A DNA stretch of 9,700 bases, taken from contig CAJTPH010000002.1 of the NCBI GenBank assembly GCA_910578215.1, positions 159,895-169,594 of the forward strand. The letters are read 5' to 3'. Below, piece by piece: positions 1 through 6,671 of the stretch. How positions within the stretch are numbered: the stretch's first letter is position 1; each line of letters opens with the position of its first letter. Both the position numbers and the translations under genes were made by a program. This stretch comes from an uncultured Acetatifactor sp. (GTDB taxonomy: Bacteria; Bacillota; Clostridia; Lachnospirales; Lachnospiraceae). Under the pieces are notes generated by a model. That model saw only the letters and a list, made by a program, of their open reading frames with translations, was not told where the DNA came from and searched no databases.

Positions 1-334
1 GCTTCTGCCATGGGCTTAAGCCCATGGAGCGCCTGCACACCACCTTTATGTAATCATCTAAAAGCCCTATCATTCCAAAGCCCACCGTCAGAAAAAGCAC
101 CGGCGCCGCCTTTGGATAATCTTCCACAAAAATCAGCGTCGTCACAACCACACTGGACAAAATCAAAAGCCCGCCCATTGTGGGTGTACCCGACTTTTTC
201 AGGTGCGTCTGGGGCCCGTCATCCCGCACTGTCTGGCCGCATTTCAGCCAGCGCAGGAAGGGAATCACAAGCGGACCCAAAAGCGCGCTTATGAAAAAGG
301 AAAGCATCACTGCCACTACATACACTTTGCCCAT
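1..334 (-). CDS. mraY: Phospho-N-acetylmuramoyl-pentapeptide-transferase MraY (3' part cut by window edge)
   Basis: MraY transfers phospho-MurNAc-pentapeptide from UDP to undecaprenyl phosphate, making lipid I at the cytoplasmic membrane. Only the first 111 residues lie in the window; the frame is still open at the left edge. Visible family marks are VRDDGPQTHLKKSGTPTMGG (residues 36-55), the Asp-Asp pair of the active site in LLDDYIK (Asp93-Asp94), and GLSPWQK at 105-111, where the family has GL(T/S)xxQK. Hydrophobic stretches at about 5-28, 56-70 and 78-92 fit the first membrane helices. The ATG at 334 follows GAAAGGAAAG at a good ribosome-binding distance. The gene starts 13 bases after the upstream PBP stop, so the two are almost certainly cotranscribed. 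murE and murF, which often sit between PBP genes and mraY, are absent here. The identification is secure; the start is well supported. Confidence 0.95.
   Translation of the reverse strand, partial: MGKVYVVAVMLSFFISALLGPLVIPFLRWLKCGQTVRDDGPQTHLKKSGTPTMGGLLILSSVVVTTLIFVEDYPKAAPVLFLTVGFGMIGLLDDYIKVVCRRSMGLSPWQK
8..27. repeat. Perfect 20-bp palindrome inside mraY
   Basis: The ten bases CCATGGGCTT are followed directly by their exact reverse complement, with no spacer. The palindrome stops at both ends with mismatches. It lies in codons for the conserved MGLSPWQ segment of MraY, so protein constraint may explain part of it. No function is known to me; it may be coincidence. Confidence 0.6.
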
Positions 335-347
335 AAACTCTTTCCTT

Positions 348-2084
348 TCATTGATTATAACCCATTATACCCAAATACGGAAGAATATTTTCAAAAAGCT
401 GCCGCACGATGGGCGCCGCTATCAAGCCGCCGTAATAGGTCCCCTTGGGATTATTTATGATGGCAATGGCAATCACCTGCGGATCGTCCGCCGGCGCAAA
501 GCCGATAAAGGAAGATATATACTTGCCGCTTCCTCTGGGAAGGGTCTGGCTTGTGGCAGTCTTGCCTCCCACGCGGAAGCCCGCTACCTTGCCGTTGGAG
601 CCGCCGCCCTCCGCCACCACCATCTCCAGTATCTCCCTCATAATAGCGCTGGTCTCCTCCGACACGATATCCGTTGTCACAGGATAGGTAAAGCTGTCCT
701 TCACATTGCCCTCTCCGTCAACGGTCTGTATGCCAAAGTGAGGCGTGATGCGGTTTCCTCCGTTGATAATGGAGGATACCGTGGTCAGAAGCTGTATGGG
801 AGTGATCTGAAAGGACTGCCCGAAGGATACCGTGGCAAGCTCCACATTCCCCATATTATCCTTTTTGTGCATGATCGTGCCCGCCTCGCCGGGCAGGTCG
901 ATTCCCGTCTTCTTTTTCAGCCCAAACTGCTCAAAATATTTGTAGTAATTGTCCAAGCCGATGCGCAGCCCCAGCGTGATAAACGCGGGATTGCAGGAAT
1001 TCATGGTCGCGTGTACAAAGTCCTGGGAGCCGTGCCCTCCCACTCTGGCGCAGCGGATCTTTCTGTCGTCCACCACTATGTAGCCCGGGCAGTTAAAGGT
1101 GCTCTCCTTTGTCACCGACCCCGTCTCCAGCCCTGCGGCGGCGGTTATGATCTTAAAGGTGGAACCAGGCTCATAGGTGTCGTTTATGCACGCATTCCGC
1201 CAGATACCGTTTAAGATATTCTGTTTTTCCTCTGCCGACAGATTTTCGTCCGTACCCTCCGGCAGCTTATAGGGATCGTTGAGGTCAAATTCCGGCACGT
1301 TTACCATGGCATAGATCTCCCCGTTCTGGGGATTCATCACCAGAATGGAAACCCTGTCGGCCTCCTTAGCGGCACACGCCTGCTCCGCCAGCTGGGTGGC
1401 ATAGGACTGTATATTCATATCCATGCTTATACACAGATCAAGGCCGCTGACAGGCTCTATCCTGCGCTCTCCCGCAGTCTCCACCTCGATGCCCTTGGCG
1501 TCCGTAACCGTAAGGATGGTTCCCGCCTTCCCCTCCAGATATGTATCATAAACGACCTCCAGCCCGATAATGCCCTGGTTGTCGCCTCCGGTAAATCCAA
1601 GTACCTTGCTCGCCAGATCTCCGTAGGGATAATAGCGCTTGTAGTCCTCGTCGACCTTGACGCCCGCCATGTCATATTCCCTGATCCTGTCTCCCACCGC
1701 CTTATCCACATTACTCTTGATACGCTCTATGGAGGTATATTTTTCCACGCGCTTCCGCACATATTCCTCCGACAGCTCAAGCTCCTTCACGAGCATGTTT
1801 ATCACTGCTTCCGAATCCTCGATCTGGTTATAAATGACGGACACCGTACAGACCGTCTTATTGTCCGCAAGCACTACGCCGTTTCTGTCCAGTATCCTGC
1901 CCCTTGCCGCCTTGATGCTTCGTTCTCTTTCGTGCAGGTCCGTCGCAAGCTGGGAATAATGCTCCGCACGCCACACCATAAGATAGATCAGCCGTCCGAA
2001 CAAAAGTACAAAAATGCAGGTACAGACGCAAAAAACCACAAGTATTTTCTTTCTGTGAAAAACCTTATTGCTGTCCGCCAGCAT
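348..2084 (-). CDS. Class B penicillin-binding protein, second of tandem pair (SpoVD/FtsI-like) with KTA box
   Basis: This is a membrane-anchored D,D-transpeptidase that cross-links peptidoglycan. The second PBP between an FtsI/PbpB-type gene and mraY is spoVD (spore cortex) in Bacillus subtilis, so a SpoVD-like role is inferred by position. Numbered from the farthest upstream ATG at 2126: one membrane helix at about 27-50, a class B dimerisation domain at about 60-230 (RGRILDRNG, YPYGDLASKVLGF), then the transpeptidase domain with Ser322-Thr-Phe-Lys325, SCN at 377-379, and KTA (522-524) where the KTG box is expected. A cysteine pair (346, 359) brackets a loop also seen in the neighbouring PBP. 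It ends at residue 592 with no PASTA domain. I chose the ATG at 2084 because it follows GAGG at six bases; the ATGs at 2126 and 2096 have no ribosome-binding site. The protein would then be 578 residues. Confidence 0.9.
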   Translation of the reverse strand: MLADSNKVFHRKKILVVFCVCTCIFVLLFGRLIYLMVWRAEHYSQLATDLHERERSIKAARGRILDRNGVVLADNKTVCTVSVIYNQIEDSEAVINMLVKELELSEEYVRKRVEKYTSIERIKSNVDKAVGDRIREYDMAGVKVDEDYKRYYPYGDLASKVLGFTGGDNQGIIGLEVVYDTYLEGKAGTILTVTDAKGIEVETAGERRIEPVSGLDLCISMDMNIQSYATQLAEQACAAKEADRVSILVMNPQNGEIYAMVNVPEFDLNDPYKLPEGTDENLSAEEKQNILNGIWRNACINDTYEPGSTFKIITAAAGLETGSVTKESTFNCPGYIVVDDRKIRCARVGGHGSQDFVHATMNSCNPAFITLGLRIGLDNYYKYFEQFGLKKKTGIDLPGEAGTIMHKKDNMGNVELATVSFGQSFQITPIQLLTTVSSIINGGNRITPHFGIQTVDGEGNVKDSFTYPVTTDIVSEETSAIMREILEMVVAEGGGSNGKVAGFRVGGKTATSQTLPRGSGKYISSFIGFAPADDPQVIAIAIINNPKGTYYGGLIAAPIVRQLFENILPYLGIMGYNQ

Positions 2085-2147
2085 ATAAAACCTCATAAAA
2101 AGGGTGTTGATATACTTTATTCCCATTTTTACGAGGTTATGATAAGT

Positions 2148-4355
2148 TTACTGTATGTTTGGATTGACCGGTATGTTCACATCCGGCACCGACTCGCCGC
2201 CCACCGTGATACCCGTGCCCGGATCGTACAGATCACCCGTCTCCGGGTCCTTTCGATAGCCCGTCTCCGGGTCGATGGGAAAATTCATCCACGGCTGGTT
2301 TTCAGGGTCTGCCGCCGGCTGCGTATTTCCCTGCAGGTCGTTCAAGGCATCTCCCTCCGGCGTCTGGGTATACTGAGTGGTAATGGCCAGCTGCAGGGCT
2401 GCCAGCTCCTGCTTCTCCGCCTCCGTGGGCTCCTCTGTCATGAAAATATTAAGATAAGGCAGTACCTCCGTCAGAATGTCACGCACAAGCTTGGTGGCGT
2501 ACTTTGCGCTGGCCTGCTTTTCGGCATTGGGTCTGTCCACCACCACATAAATGGCAACCTTCGGGTCGTCCGCCGGCGCATAGCCTATAAAGGAGGTCAC
2601 AAACTCCGTCTCCGAGCGGATATGGGTATTGGGGTCTATGGTCTCAGCGGTTCCCGTCTTGCCTCCTATCCTGTAGCCTGCCGGTCTGGCCGTTTTGCCC
2701 GATCCGATGTCCACTGCCGCCCGGCAGTAATCCCTTATCATCGCCGAGGTAGATTCGGAAACGGTCTGCTTCAGCATTCTGGGCTCAATATTCGCCACCG
2801 TAGCGCCGCTTGCATTGGTGATTTTGTCCACCACATGGGGCTCGTAATAATAGCCCCCGTTGATAAGGGAACAAAAGCCCGTGATAAGCTGTATCATGGT
2901 GACGTTAAAGTTCTGTCCGAAGCTGTTGGTCGCCAGATCCGTAGGTCCCATGTCGTCCGCCGTATAGATCAGGCTGGCCGTCCGGGCCTCTCCGGCGAGA
3001 TCGATGTTTGTCTTCAGCCCGAAATTAAACGTATTCTGATATCTGCAGAACTCGTCATTACCGATGGTCTGCGCAATTCTCATCATGGATACATTGCAGG
3101 ACTTTGCCACCGCCTCCTGCAGCGTCAGCGTGCCTGCGGGATGATTCTGACATTTTATCTTATGTCCTCCCACCTCCAGAAATCTGTCACAGACAAAGGT
3201 CTGGTCCGGAGTGATGGTTCCCAGCTCCAGCCCCATGGCCACCGTAAAGGGCTTGGCGGTGGAGCCGGGCTCATAGGTGTTGGTAATACAGAAATTTTTC
3301 CAGAGGTTATTCAGATTTAAATAGATCTGACTGCTGTCCAGGCCCTCCAGAACACTCTCCGTAATTATCGTATCGGTCTTTCTGTTTTCAAAATATCCGT
3401 TGGGATTTGTAAACTGCTCTATCAGTCTGCTGCCAATCAGCTTATCCGTGCTGCGCACATCGTTCAGGTCAAATGAGGGATAGCTGGCCATTGCAAGAAT
3501 TTCTCCCGTATCCACCCACATCATGACACAGCCTACGTTTTCCGCGCCGTTGCCCGGAGTGTATGCATCCTTATTTTCTTCGTTAAACAGCCTTAAATTC
3601 TTCTCAACGGTCATCTGAACATTGGCGTCAATGGTAGTGTGGAGGCTGTTTCCGTCCACAGCCGCCTTCACCGTGCGCTCCAGGTTCAGATCCTCATTTA
3701 AATAACCGTACTCTCTGCCGTTTATGCCGTTCAGAGTATTGTTATACTGCTCCTCCAGACCGTAATTTCCCACATTGCCCGCGTTGGTAAAGCCGATCAA
3801 ATCAGAGGCAAGGCTCCCGTAAGGATACACTCTTTTGTACTCCTCCTCAAACCAGACCCCGTTAATGTTGGAGTCCTTCGCCGCCTGCGCCTCCTTAAAG
3901 CCCCTGATCTGCTCATAGGTCAGCCTTTTCAACGGCACATAATAAGAGGAGTTTTTATTGGCAGTCACATACTCCCTGATCTTGGCCATGTCCAGATCAA
4001 AATAATTTCCCAGCGCCTCCAACGTAGGCTCCAGGTACGGAAGCTTATCACGATAGGCATAGTTCATAACCTTCGCGTCGATAACCAGATTGTAAACCTT
4101 TTCACTGGTCGCGAGAATCGTTCCCTTGGAGTCCACAATGTCTCCCCTCCTGTAGGGAATGACGGTAGAATCGTATTTTTGCTGGGAAAGCACCTGCTTT
4201 TCATACTGGGTTCCCTTCTCTCTGGTAATCCAGACCAGCCTTACACAAAGTAAAACAAAGGCAAGCAGCACCGCCACATAAAGTACCACCAGCTTTTTCT
4301 GCATTTTTATGGAAAATCTGCTGTTATTTGCATCCTGCTTCTGCTTTTCCGCCAC
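2148..4355 (-). CDS. Class B penicillin-binding protein, first of tandem pair (FtsI/PbpB-like) with repeat tail
   Basis: This is a septal-type peptidoglycan D,D-transpeptidase of 735 residues. It has one membrane helix (about 21-43), a class B N-terminal domain (about 60-235, with YRRGDIVDSKG and YPYGSLASDLIGF), and a transpeptidase domain with all three penicillin-binding boxes intact: Ser365-Thr-Ala-Lys368, SCN at 419-421 and KTG at 566-568. A stretch of about 50 residues (300-352) before the catalytic serine is longer than in the neighbouring PBP. After the domain (about 635) comes a ~100-residue acidic and proline-rich tail with three DPxTG units and no PASTA domain. The start is GTG at 4355, preceded by AGAGG at six bases. 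It lies 67 bases after the ftsL-like gene. By position it corresponds to pbpB/ftsI of other dcw clusters; whether it or the next PBP does vegetative division is inference. Confidence 0.92.
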   Translation of the reverse strand: MAEKQKQDANNSRFSIKMQKKLVVLYVAVLLAFVLLCVRLVWITREKGTQYEKQVLSQQKYDSTVIPYRRGDIVDSKGTILATSEKVYNLVIDAKVMNYAYRDKLPYLEPTLEALGNYFDLDMAKIREYVTANKNSSYYVPLKRLTYEQIRGFKEAQAAKDSNINGVWFEEEYKRVYPYGSLASDLIGFTNAGNVGNYGLEEQYNNTLNGINGREYGYLNEDLNLERTVKAAVDGNSLHTTIDANVQMTVEKNLRLFNEENKDAYTPGNGAENVGCVMMWVDTGEILAMASYPSFDLNDVRSTDKLIGSRLIEQFTNPNGYFENRKTDTIITESVLEGLDSSQIYLNLNNLWKNFCITNTYEPGSTAKPFTVAMGLELGTITPDQTFVCDRFLEVGGHKIKCQNHPAGTLTLQEAVAKSCNVSMMRIAQTIGNDEFCRYQNTFNFGLKTNIDLAGEARTASLIYTADDMGPTDLATNSFGQNFNVTMIQLITGFCSLINGGYYYEPHVVDKITNASGATVANIEPRMLKQTVSESTSAMIRDYCRAAVDIGSGKTARPAGYRIGGKTGTAETIDPNTHIRSETEFVTSFIGYAPADDPKVAIYVVVDRPNAEKQASAKYATKLVRDILTEVLPYLNIFMTEEPTEAEKQELAALQLAITTQYTQTPEGDALNDLQGNTQPAADPENQPWMNFPIDPETGYRKDPETGDLYDPGTGITVGGESVPDVNIPVNPNIQ
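2212..2273 (-). repeat. Three 24-bp-period repeats coding DPxTG units in the PBP tail
   Basis: CCCGTCTCCGGGTC occurs exactly at 2236-2249 and 2260-2273 on the plus strand, and a copy with three mismatches is at 2212-2225. The period is 24 bases, eight codons. On the coding strand this gives DPETG (residues 695-699 and 703-707) and DPGTG (711-715). It looks like a small in-frame tandem duplication that has started to diverge. Confidence 0.85.
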
Positions 4356-4374
4356 TCTACACCTCTATCCACAT

Positions 4375-4426
4375 CCAGTATGCCGTCCCGCTTACATTTC
4401 TGTAAACCAAACGCACGGCACACTAG
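4375..4426 (-). other. Two-tier RNA hairpin filling the ftsL-PBP intergenic gap
   Basis: Read on the minus strand, CTAGTGTGCCGT (4426-4415) pairs with ACGGCATACTGG (4386-4375) over 12 bp including two G-U pairs. Inside it, GTTTACA (4407-4401) pairs with TGTAAGC (4396-4390) over seven bp around a GAAA tetraloop. The wobbles pair only in the minus-strand RNA, which fits transcription of this operon. The outer stem starts in the ftsL stop codon. No T-run follows, so it is not a standard intrinsic terminator; an RNA-processing, stability or translation-spacing role is possible. Confidence 0.55.
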
Positions 4427-4923
4427 CGACCGCTTTCCGTCACCTGACGCATATAGTCATATTGCTCGCCCTCATAGACAACGATCTGCCCTTCCTGCGC
4501 ATAAATCATGCCCAGCACGCCCATCGCCACCCTCTTGATCTCCTCCAGGTCGATGCTGCTGACAATTCGATTATACTCCTCCTCGTTGTCTGTCTTCAGA
4601 TTGATCAGTGTGCTTGTCTTAGCAGCCACGCTCTTGGTAAGGTTGGTCAGCTCCGCCTGCATCTGAAGATAATTCATCAGGATATATGCCGATGCCACAA
4701 GAGCCGCTCCCAAGAATAAAAGATAACCCGCGCTCATATAATGGGCCTTAGCCCTGTTCTTTTTAACCTCCGCACTGGGCTTTTTTGCCGGTTCCTCCTC
4801 TAGCTGCCTCTGCAGCTGCGCCGCAGTGTTTCCATATACATAGAATCTGTCGTTTCCGCGCGCGCTCCCGCTCCTATTGCCCGTATGTGCAGCATTCCCG
4901 TAGCTGCGCCTTTTTTTGCTCAT
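4423..4923 (-). CDS. FtsL-like bitopic septum protein
   Basis: The 166-residue protein has the FtsL/DivIC layout: a basic, low-complexity cytoplasmic N-terminus (residues 1-62, with MSKKRRS and a KKNRAK patch), one membrane helix at about 64-86 (YLLFLGAALVASAYILMNYL), and a short extracytoplasmic helical part with coiled-coil character (about 88-125), ending in a region with VAMGVLGMIYAQEGQIVVYE. FtsL proteins link FtsB/DivIC and the septal transpeptidase in the divisome. Sequence similarity in this family is low, so the call rests mainly on topology and on position between rsmH and a class B PBP, exactly where ftsL sits in other Firmicutes. The ATG at 4923 has AGGATG upstream, and the gene begins 40 bases after rsmH. 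A family assignment to ftsL is likely, but I leave the symbol blank because no diagnostic motif exists. Confidence 0.8.
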   Translation of the reverse strand: MSKKRRSYGNAAHTGNRSGSARGNDRFYVYGNTAAQLQRQLEEEPAKKPSAEVKKNRAKAHYMSAGYLLFLGAALVASAYILMNYLQMQAELTNLTKSVAAKTSTLINLKTDNEEEYNRIVSSIDLEEIKRVAMGVLGMIYAQEGQIVVYEGEQYDYMRQVTESGR

Positions 4924-4963
4924 AATGCATCCTGCTTTCTATATTTTACGCTTATTTTTTCTC

Positions 4964-5893
4964 TCAGTCCCTGCAGAAAGCTCTCAGCTTCGCGCTCTTT
5001 GAACGCATATTTTCCGCAAGCTCCTTCTCTCCGGGTATAATGGGCTTTCTGGTTACAACCCTTCCTTTGGAAACCCTTCCGCATACGCACACCGGAAATT
5101 CCGGCGGGCAGGTACAGGGGTTTTCGTTATTTCTGAATATGGTCTTTACGATCCTGTCCTCAAGGGAATGAAACGTAATGACGCACAGCCTTCCTCCCGG
5201 GTTCAGCATTTCGATAAAGCCGTCCAGAGACTCCCTCAAGGCCTCCAGCTCCCTGTTGCACTCAATGCGGATGGCCTGGAAGGTCTGTTTGGACGGATGG
5301 CCGTCCCTGCGCATTTTTGCCGGGATTGCCGCCTTTATAATCTCATTTAATTCAAACGTACTTTCAACAGGCTTTTTTGCCCTGTTATTCACAATGTGCT
5401 TCGCGATATTTTTAGCGAACCTGTCCTCTCCGTAATCCCTGATGATGCGGTACAGCTCGCTCTCGGAATAGCCGTTGACGATATCTCTTGCGGTCAGGGT
5501 CTGCCTCCTGTCCATACGCATGTCCAGCGGAGCGTCAAAACGATAGGAAAATCCCCTTTCCGACCTGTCCAGCTGATAAGAGGACACACCCAGGTCAAGG
5601 ACGATTCCATCTACCCTTTCCACGCCCTCTGCCGCCAGAACCGCCCGCATATTGCAGTAATTGCTGCGCAGAATTTTCACCCTGTCCCCGAATACTGCCA
5701 GCCTTTCCCCGGCTGCCGCAATGGCCGCGTCGTCCTGATCGATCCCATAAAACCTGCCCCCGTCCAGGCGCCTGCACACCTCAAAGGCATGTCCGCCCCC
5801 GCCCAGCGTCCCATCCACATAGATGCCGTCAGGCTTTACGCAAAGCTGTTCAATGGTTTCCGCAAGAAGAACTGAGTAATGATTAAATTCCAT
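4964..5893 (-). CDS. rsmH: 16S rRNA (cytosine(1402)-N4)-methyltransferase RsmH (MraW)
   Basis: RsmH uses S-adenosylmethionine to methylate N4 of C1402 in 16S rRNA, in the decoding centre. The 309 residues match the usual length. The methyltransferase signature is clear: HYSVLL at 5-10, the SAM loop GTLGGGGH at 28-35, YGIDQD at 49-54, DLGVSSYQLD at 100-109, the family motif PLDMRMD at 122-128 and FHSLEDRIVK at 241-250. Near the C-terminus a Cys-X-Cys, six residues, Cys-X-Cys cluster (260, 262, 269, 271) is seen; I recall this as common in clostridial RsmH, and it could bind metal. The ATG at 5893 follows AAAGGA at a suitable distance, 53 bases after mraZ. The gene is the second in the dcw cluster, as usual. 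Confidence 0.98.
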   Translation of the reverse strand: MEFNHYSVLLAETIEQLCVKPDGIYVDGTLGGGGHAFEVCRRLDGGRFYGIDQDDAAIAAAGERLAVFGDRVKILRSNYCNMRAVLAAEGVERVDGIVLDLGVSSYQLDRSERGFSYRFDAPLDMRMDRRQTLTARDIVNGYSESELYRIIRDYGEDRFAKNIAKHIVNNRAKKPVESTFELNEIIKAAIPAKMRRDGHPSKQTFQAIRIECNRELEALRESLDGFIEMLNPGGRLCVITFHSLEDRIVKTIFRNNENPCTCPPEFPVCVCGRVSKGRVVTRKPIIPGEKELAENMRSKSAKLRAFCRD

Positions 5894-5946
5894 CCGGTTT
5901 CCTTTTGTCCTCGCTCTCTTTCGCTTTCATGCTTATTCAGCCGCCC

Positions 5947-6378
5947 CTATATTGTCAGCCCCAGGTTGATCATGCCCTGGGATATCTTATTGATATCCAC
6001 CTGGCTGCTGTTTGCATCCCACTTTTCAAGGCTCCATATCTCAATGCGCCCGCCCATGCCGGCAAGCACCACGTCCTTTTCCAGACCCGCAAATTCCCTC
6101 AGATCCTGAGGCATCAGAATCCGACCCTGCTTGTCCACAGTCACATACTGTGCACCGGATAAGAAAAATCTTGCGAACTGTCTTGCTTCCTCGTTGATAA
6201 GTGGCAGCGATGCGAGCTTTCCTTCAAAAACCTTCCAATCGTCATTTGCGTACCCAAACAAGCAGCCGTCCATCCCCTTTGACACCACAAATTCATCTCC
6301 CAGAATTTCACGGTACTTTGAAGGTATGCTCAACCTGCCTTTGGGGTCAATTGTATGATTGTATCTGCCCATAAACAT
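5947..6378 (-). CDS. mraZ: Transcriptional regulator / division protein MraZ
   Basis: MraZ is a SpoVT/AbrB-like DNA-binding protein that forms rings and represses its own dcw promoter by binding repeated TGGG-type boxes. The protein has the two half-domains of the family, each with a (D)x(K/Q)GR signature: DPKGR at 11-15 and DKQGR at 82-86. It begins MFMGRYNHTIDPKGR, almost the same as known MraZ starts, and is 143 residues long, the usual size. The ATG at 6378 follows GGCGGTGA at a good distance; a longer reading frame from a TTG at 6393 would run over this ribosome-binding site and is unlikely. It is the first gene of the cluster, with its own promoter and candidate operator directly upstream. 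Confidence 0.98.
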   Translation of the reverse strand: MFMGRYNHTIDPKGRLSIPSKYREILGDEFVVSKGMDGCLFGYANDDWKVFEGKLASLPLINEEARQFARFFLSGAQYVTVDKQGRILMPQDLREFAGLEKDVVLAGMGGRIEIWSLEKWDANSSQVDINKISQGMINLGLTI

Positions 6379-6450
6379 CGCAATCACCGCCAATCAAAGT
6401 GAGTCTGCCATAGAATACACACGTCAAAAGCGCCGTTTTGTGGTTTTTCA

Positions 6451-6508
6451 TCCCACTTTATGGTATTTGACGCCATATTCATCCCACTTCAAAAATGATT
6501 TTACCCCA
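6451..6508 (-). promoter_or_regulatory. Candidate MraZ operator: TGGGA/TGGGG boxes
   Basis: On the minus strand AAGTGGGATGAA occurs twice as an exact 12-base direct repeat (6489-6478 and 6458-6447), and a TGGGG box lies at 6508-6504 next to the -10 element. A weaker TGGCG is at 6475-6471. Box-to-box steps are 22, 11 and 20 bases, close to whole helical turns. Known MraZ sites are TGGGN boxes about ten bases apart, so this arrangement is wider than in Escherichia coli. A short inverted repeat, TATGG-N9-CCATA (6459-6477), lies centrally between the two long repeats. Confidence 0.7.
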
Positions 6509-6526
6509 TTCCCTGACATTTTACAA
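6498..6526 (-). promoter_or_regulatory. Candidate sigma-A promoter of the dcw cluster (mraZ)
   Basis: TTGTAA (6526-6521) and TAAAAT (6503-6498) are separated by 17 bases on the minus strand. Matches to consensus are 4/6 and 5/6. The predicted start (about 6491) would leave a leader of about 110 bases containing the two long MraZ boxes, which fits repression by roadblock or occlusion. Confidence 0.5.
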
Positions 6527-6548
6527 GAAGAAAGTTTCCGTACAAATT

Positions 6549-6594
6549 CGACAAAAACAGGCATTCCGCCTGATTTATGCGGAACACCTGTTTT
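6549..6594 (-). terminator. Strong intrinsic terminator
   Basis: On the minus strand AAAACAGGTGTTCCGC (6594-6579) pairs with GCGGAATGCCTGTTTT (6569-6554) over 16 bp with a nine-base loop, followed by T-rich sequence (TTTTTG). Two central pairs are G-U in the minus-strand RNA but would be C-A mismatches in the plus-strand RNA, so the element is adapted to leftward transcription. It closes the ychF-lgt unit and/or the candidate small RNA, and isolates both from the mraZ promoter. Confidence 0.85.
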
Positions 6595-6665
6595 ATTTAC
6601 CCCAGATATAGTGGAAAGGTTCATCCTCTTATACCACTGATATGGGCAAAGAAAATGAACCTTCC
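6549..6665 (-). ncRNA. Candidate ~115-nt structured small RNA (or leader with premature termination)
   Basis: A promoter-like element at 6699-6672 points to a start near 6665. From there the minus-strand RNA folds into a long hairpin: 6665-6645 pairs with 6635-6614, about 21 bp with one bulged U (6631), several G-U pairs and a nine-base loop (CAUAUCAGU, 6644-6636). A short linker with CACUAUAU (6613-6606) is complementary, with one bulge, to the loop region AUAUcAGUG, so an alternative pairing exists. The RNA ends at the intrinsic terminator. The wobble pairs hold only on the minus strand. No good ORF lies inside. I do not recognise a known RNA family. It could instead be a 3' hairpin of the lgt transcript or a leader whose read-through feeds mraZ. 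Confidence 0.5.
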
Positions 6666-6671
6666 TTTAAA

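Noticed and set aside
180..1214. 344-codon plus-strand ORF
   Set aside because: It is antisense to the second PBP, has no family motif or ribosome-binding site, and is explained by the codon bias of the real gene on the other strand.
2085..2126. Longer start for the second PBP at 2126 or 2096
   Set aside because: Neither ATG has a ribosome-binding site, while the ATG at 2084 follows GAGG at six bases; the extra residues add nothing recognisable.
1932..3320. 462-codon plus-strand ORF
   Set aside because: It runs antisense across both PBPs and the gap between them; its translation is rich in Arg, His and Gly and low in complexity, typical of a shadow frame.
4375..4426. Intrinsic terminator after the ftsL-like gene
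   Set aside because: The hairpin is strong, but no T-run follows on the minus strand, and the next gene belongs to the same operon.
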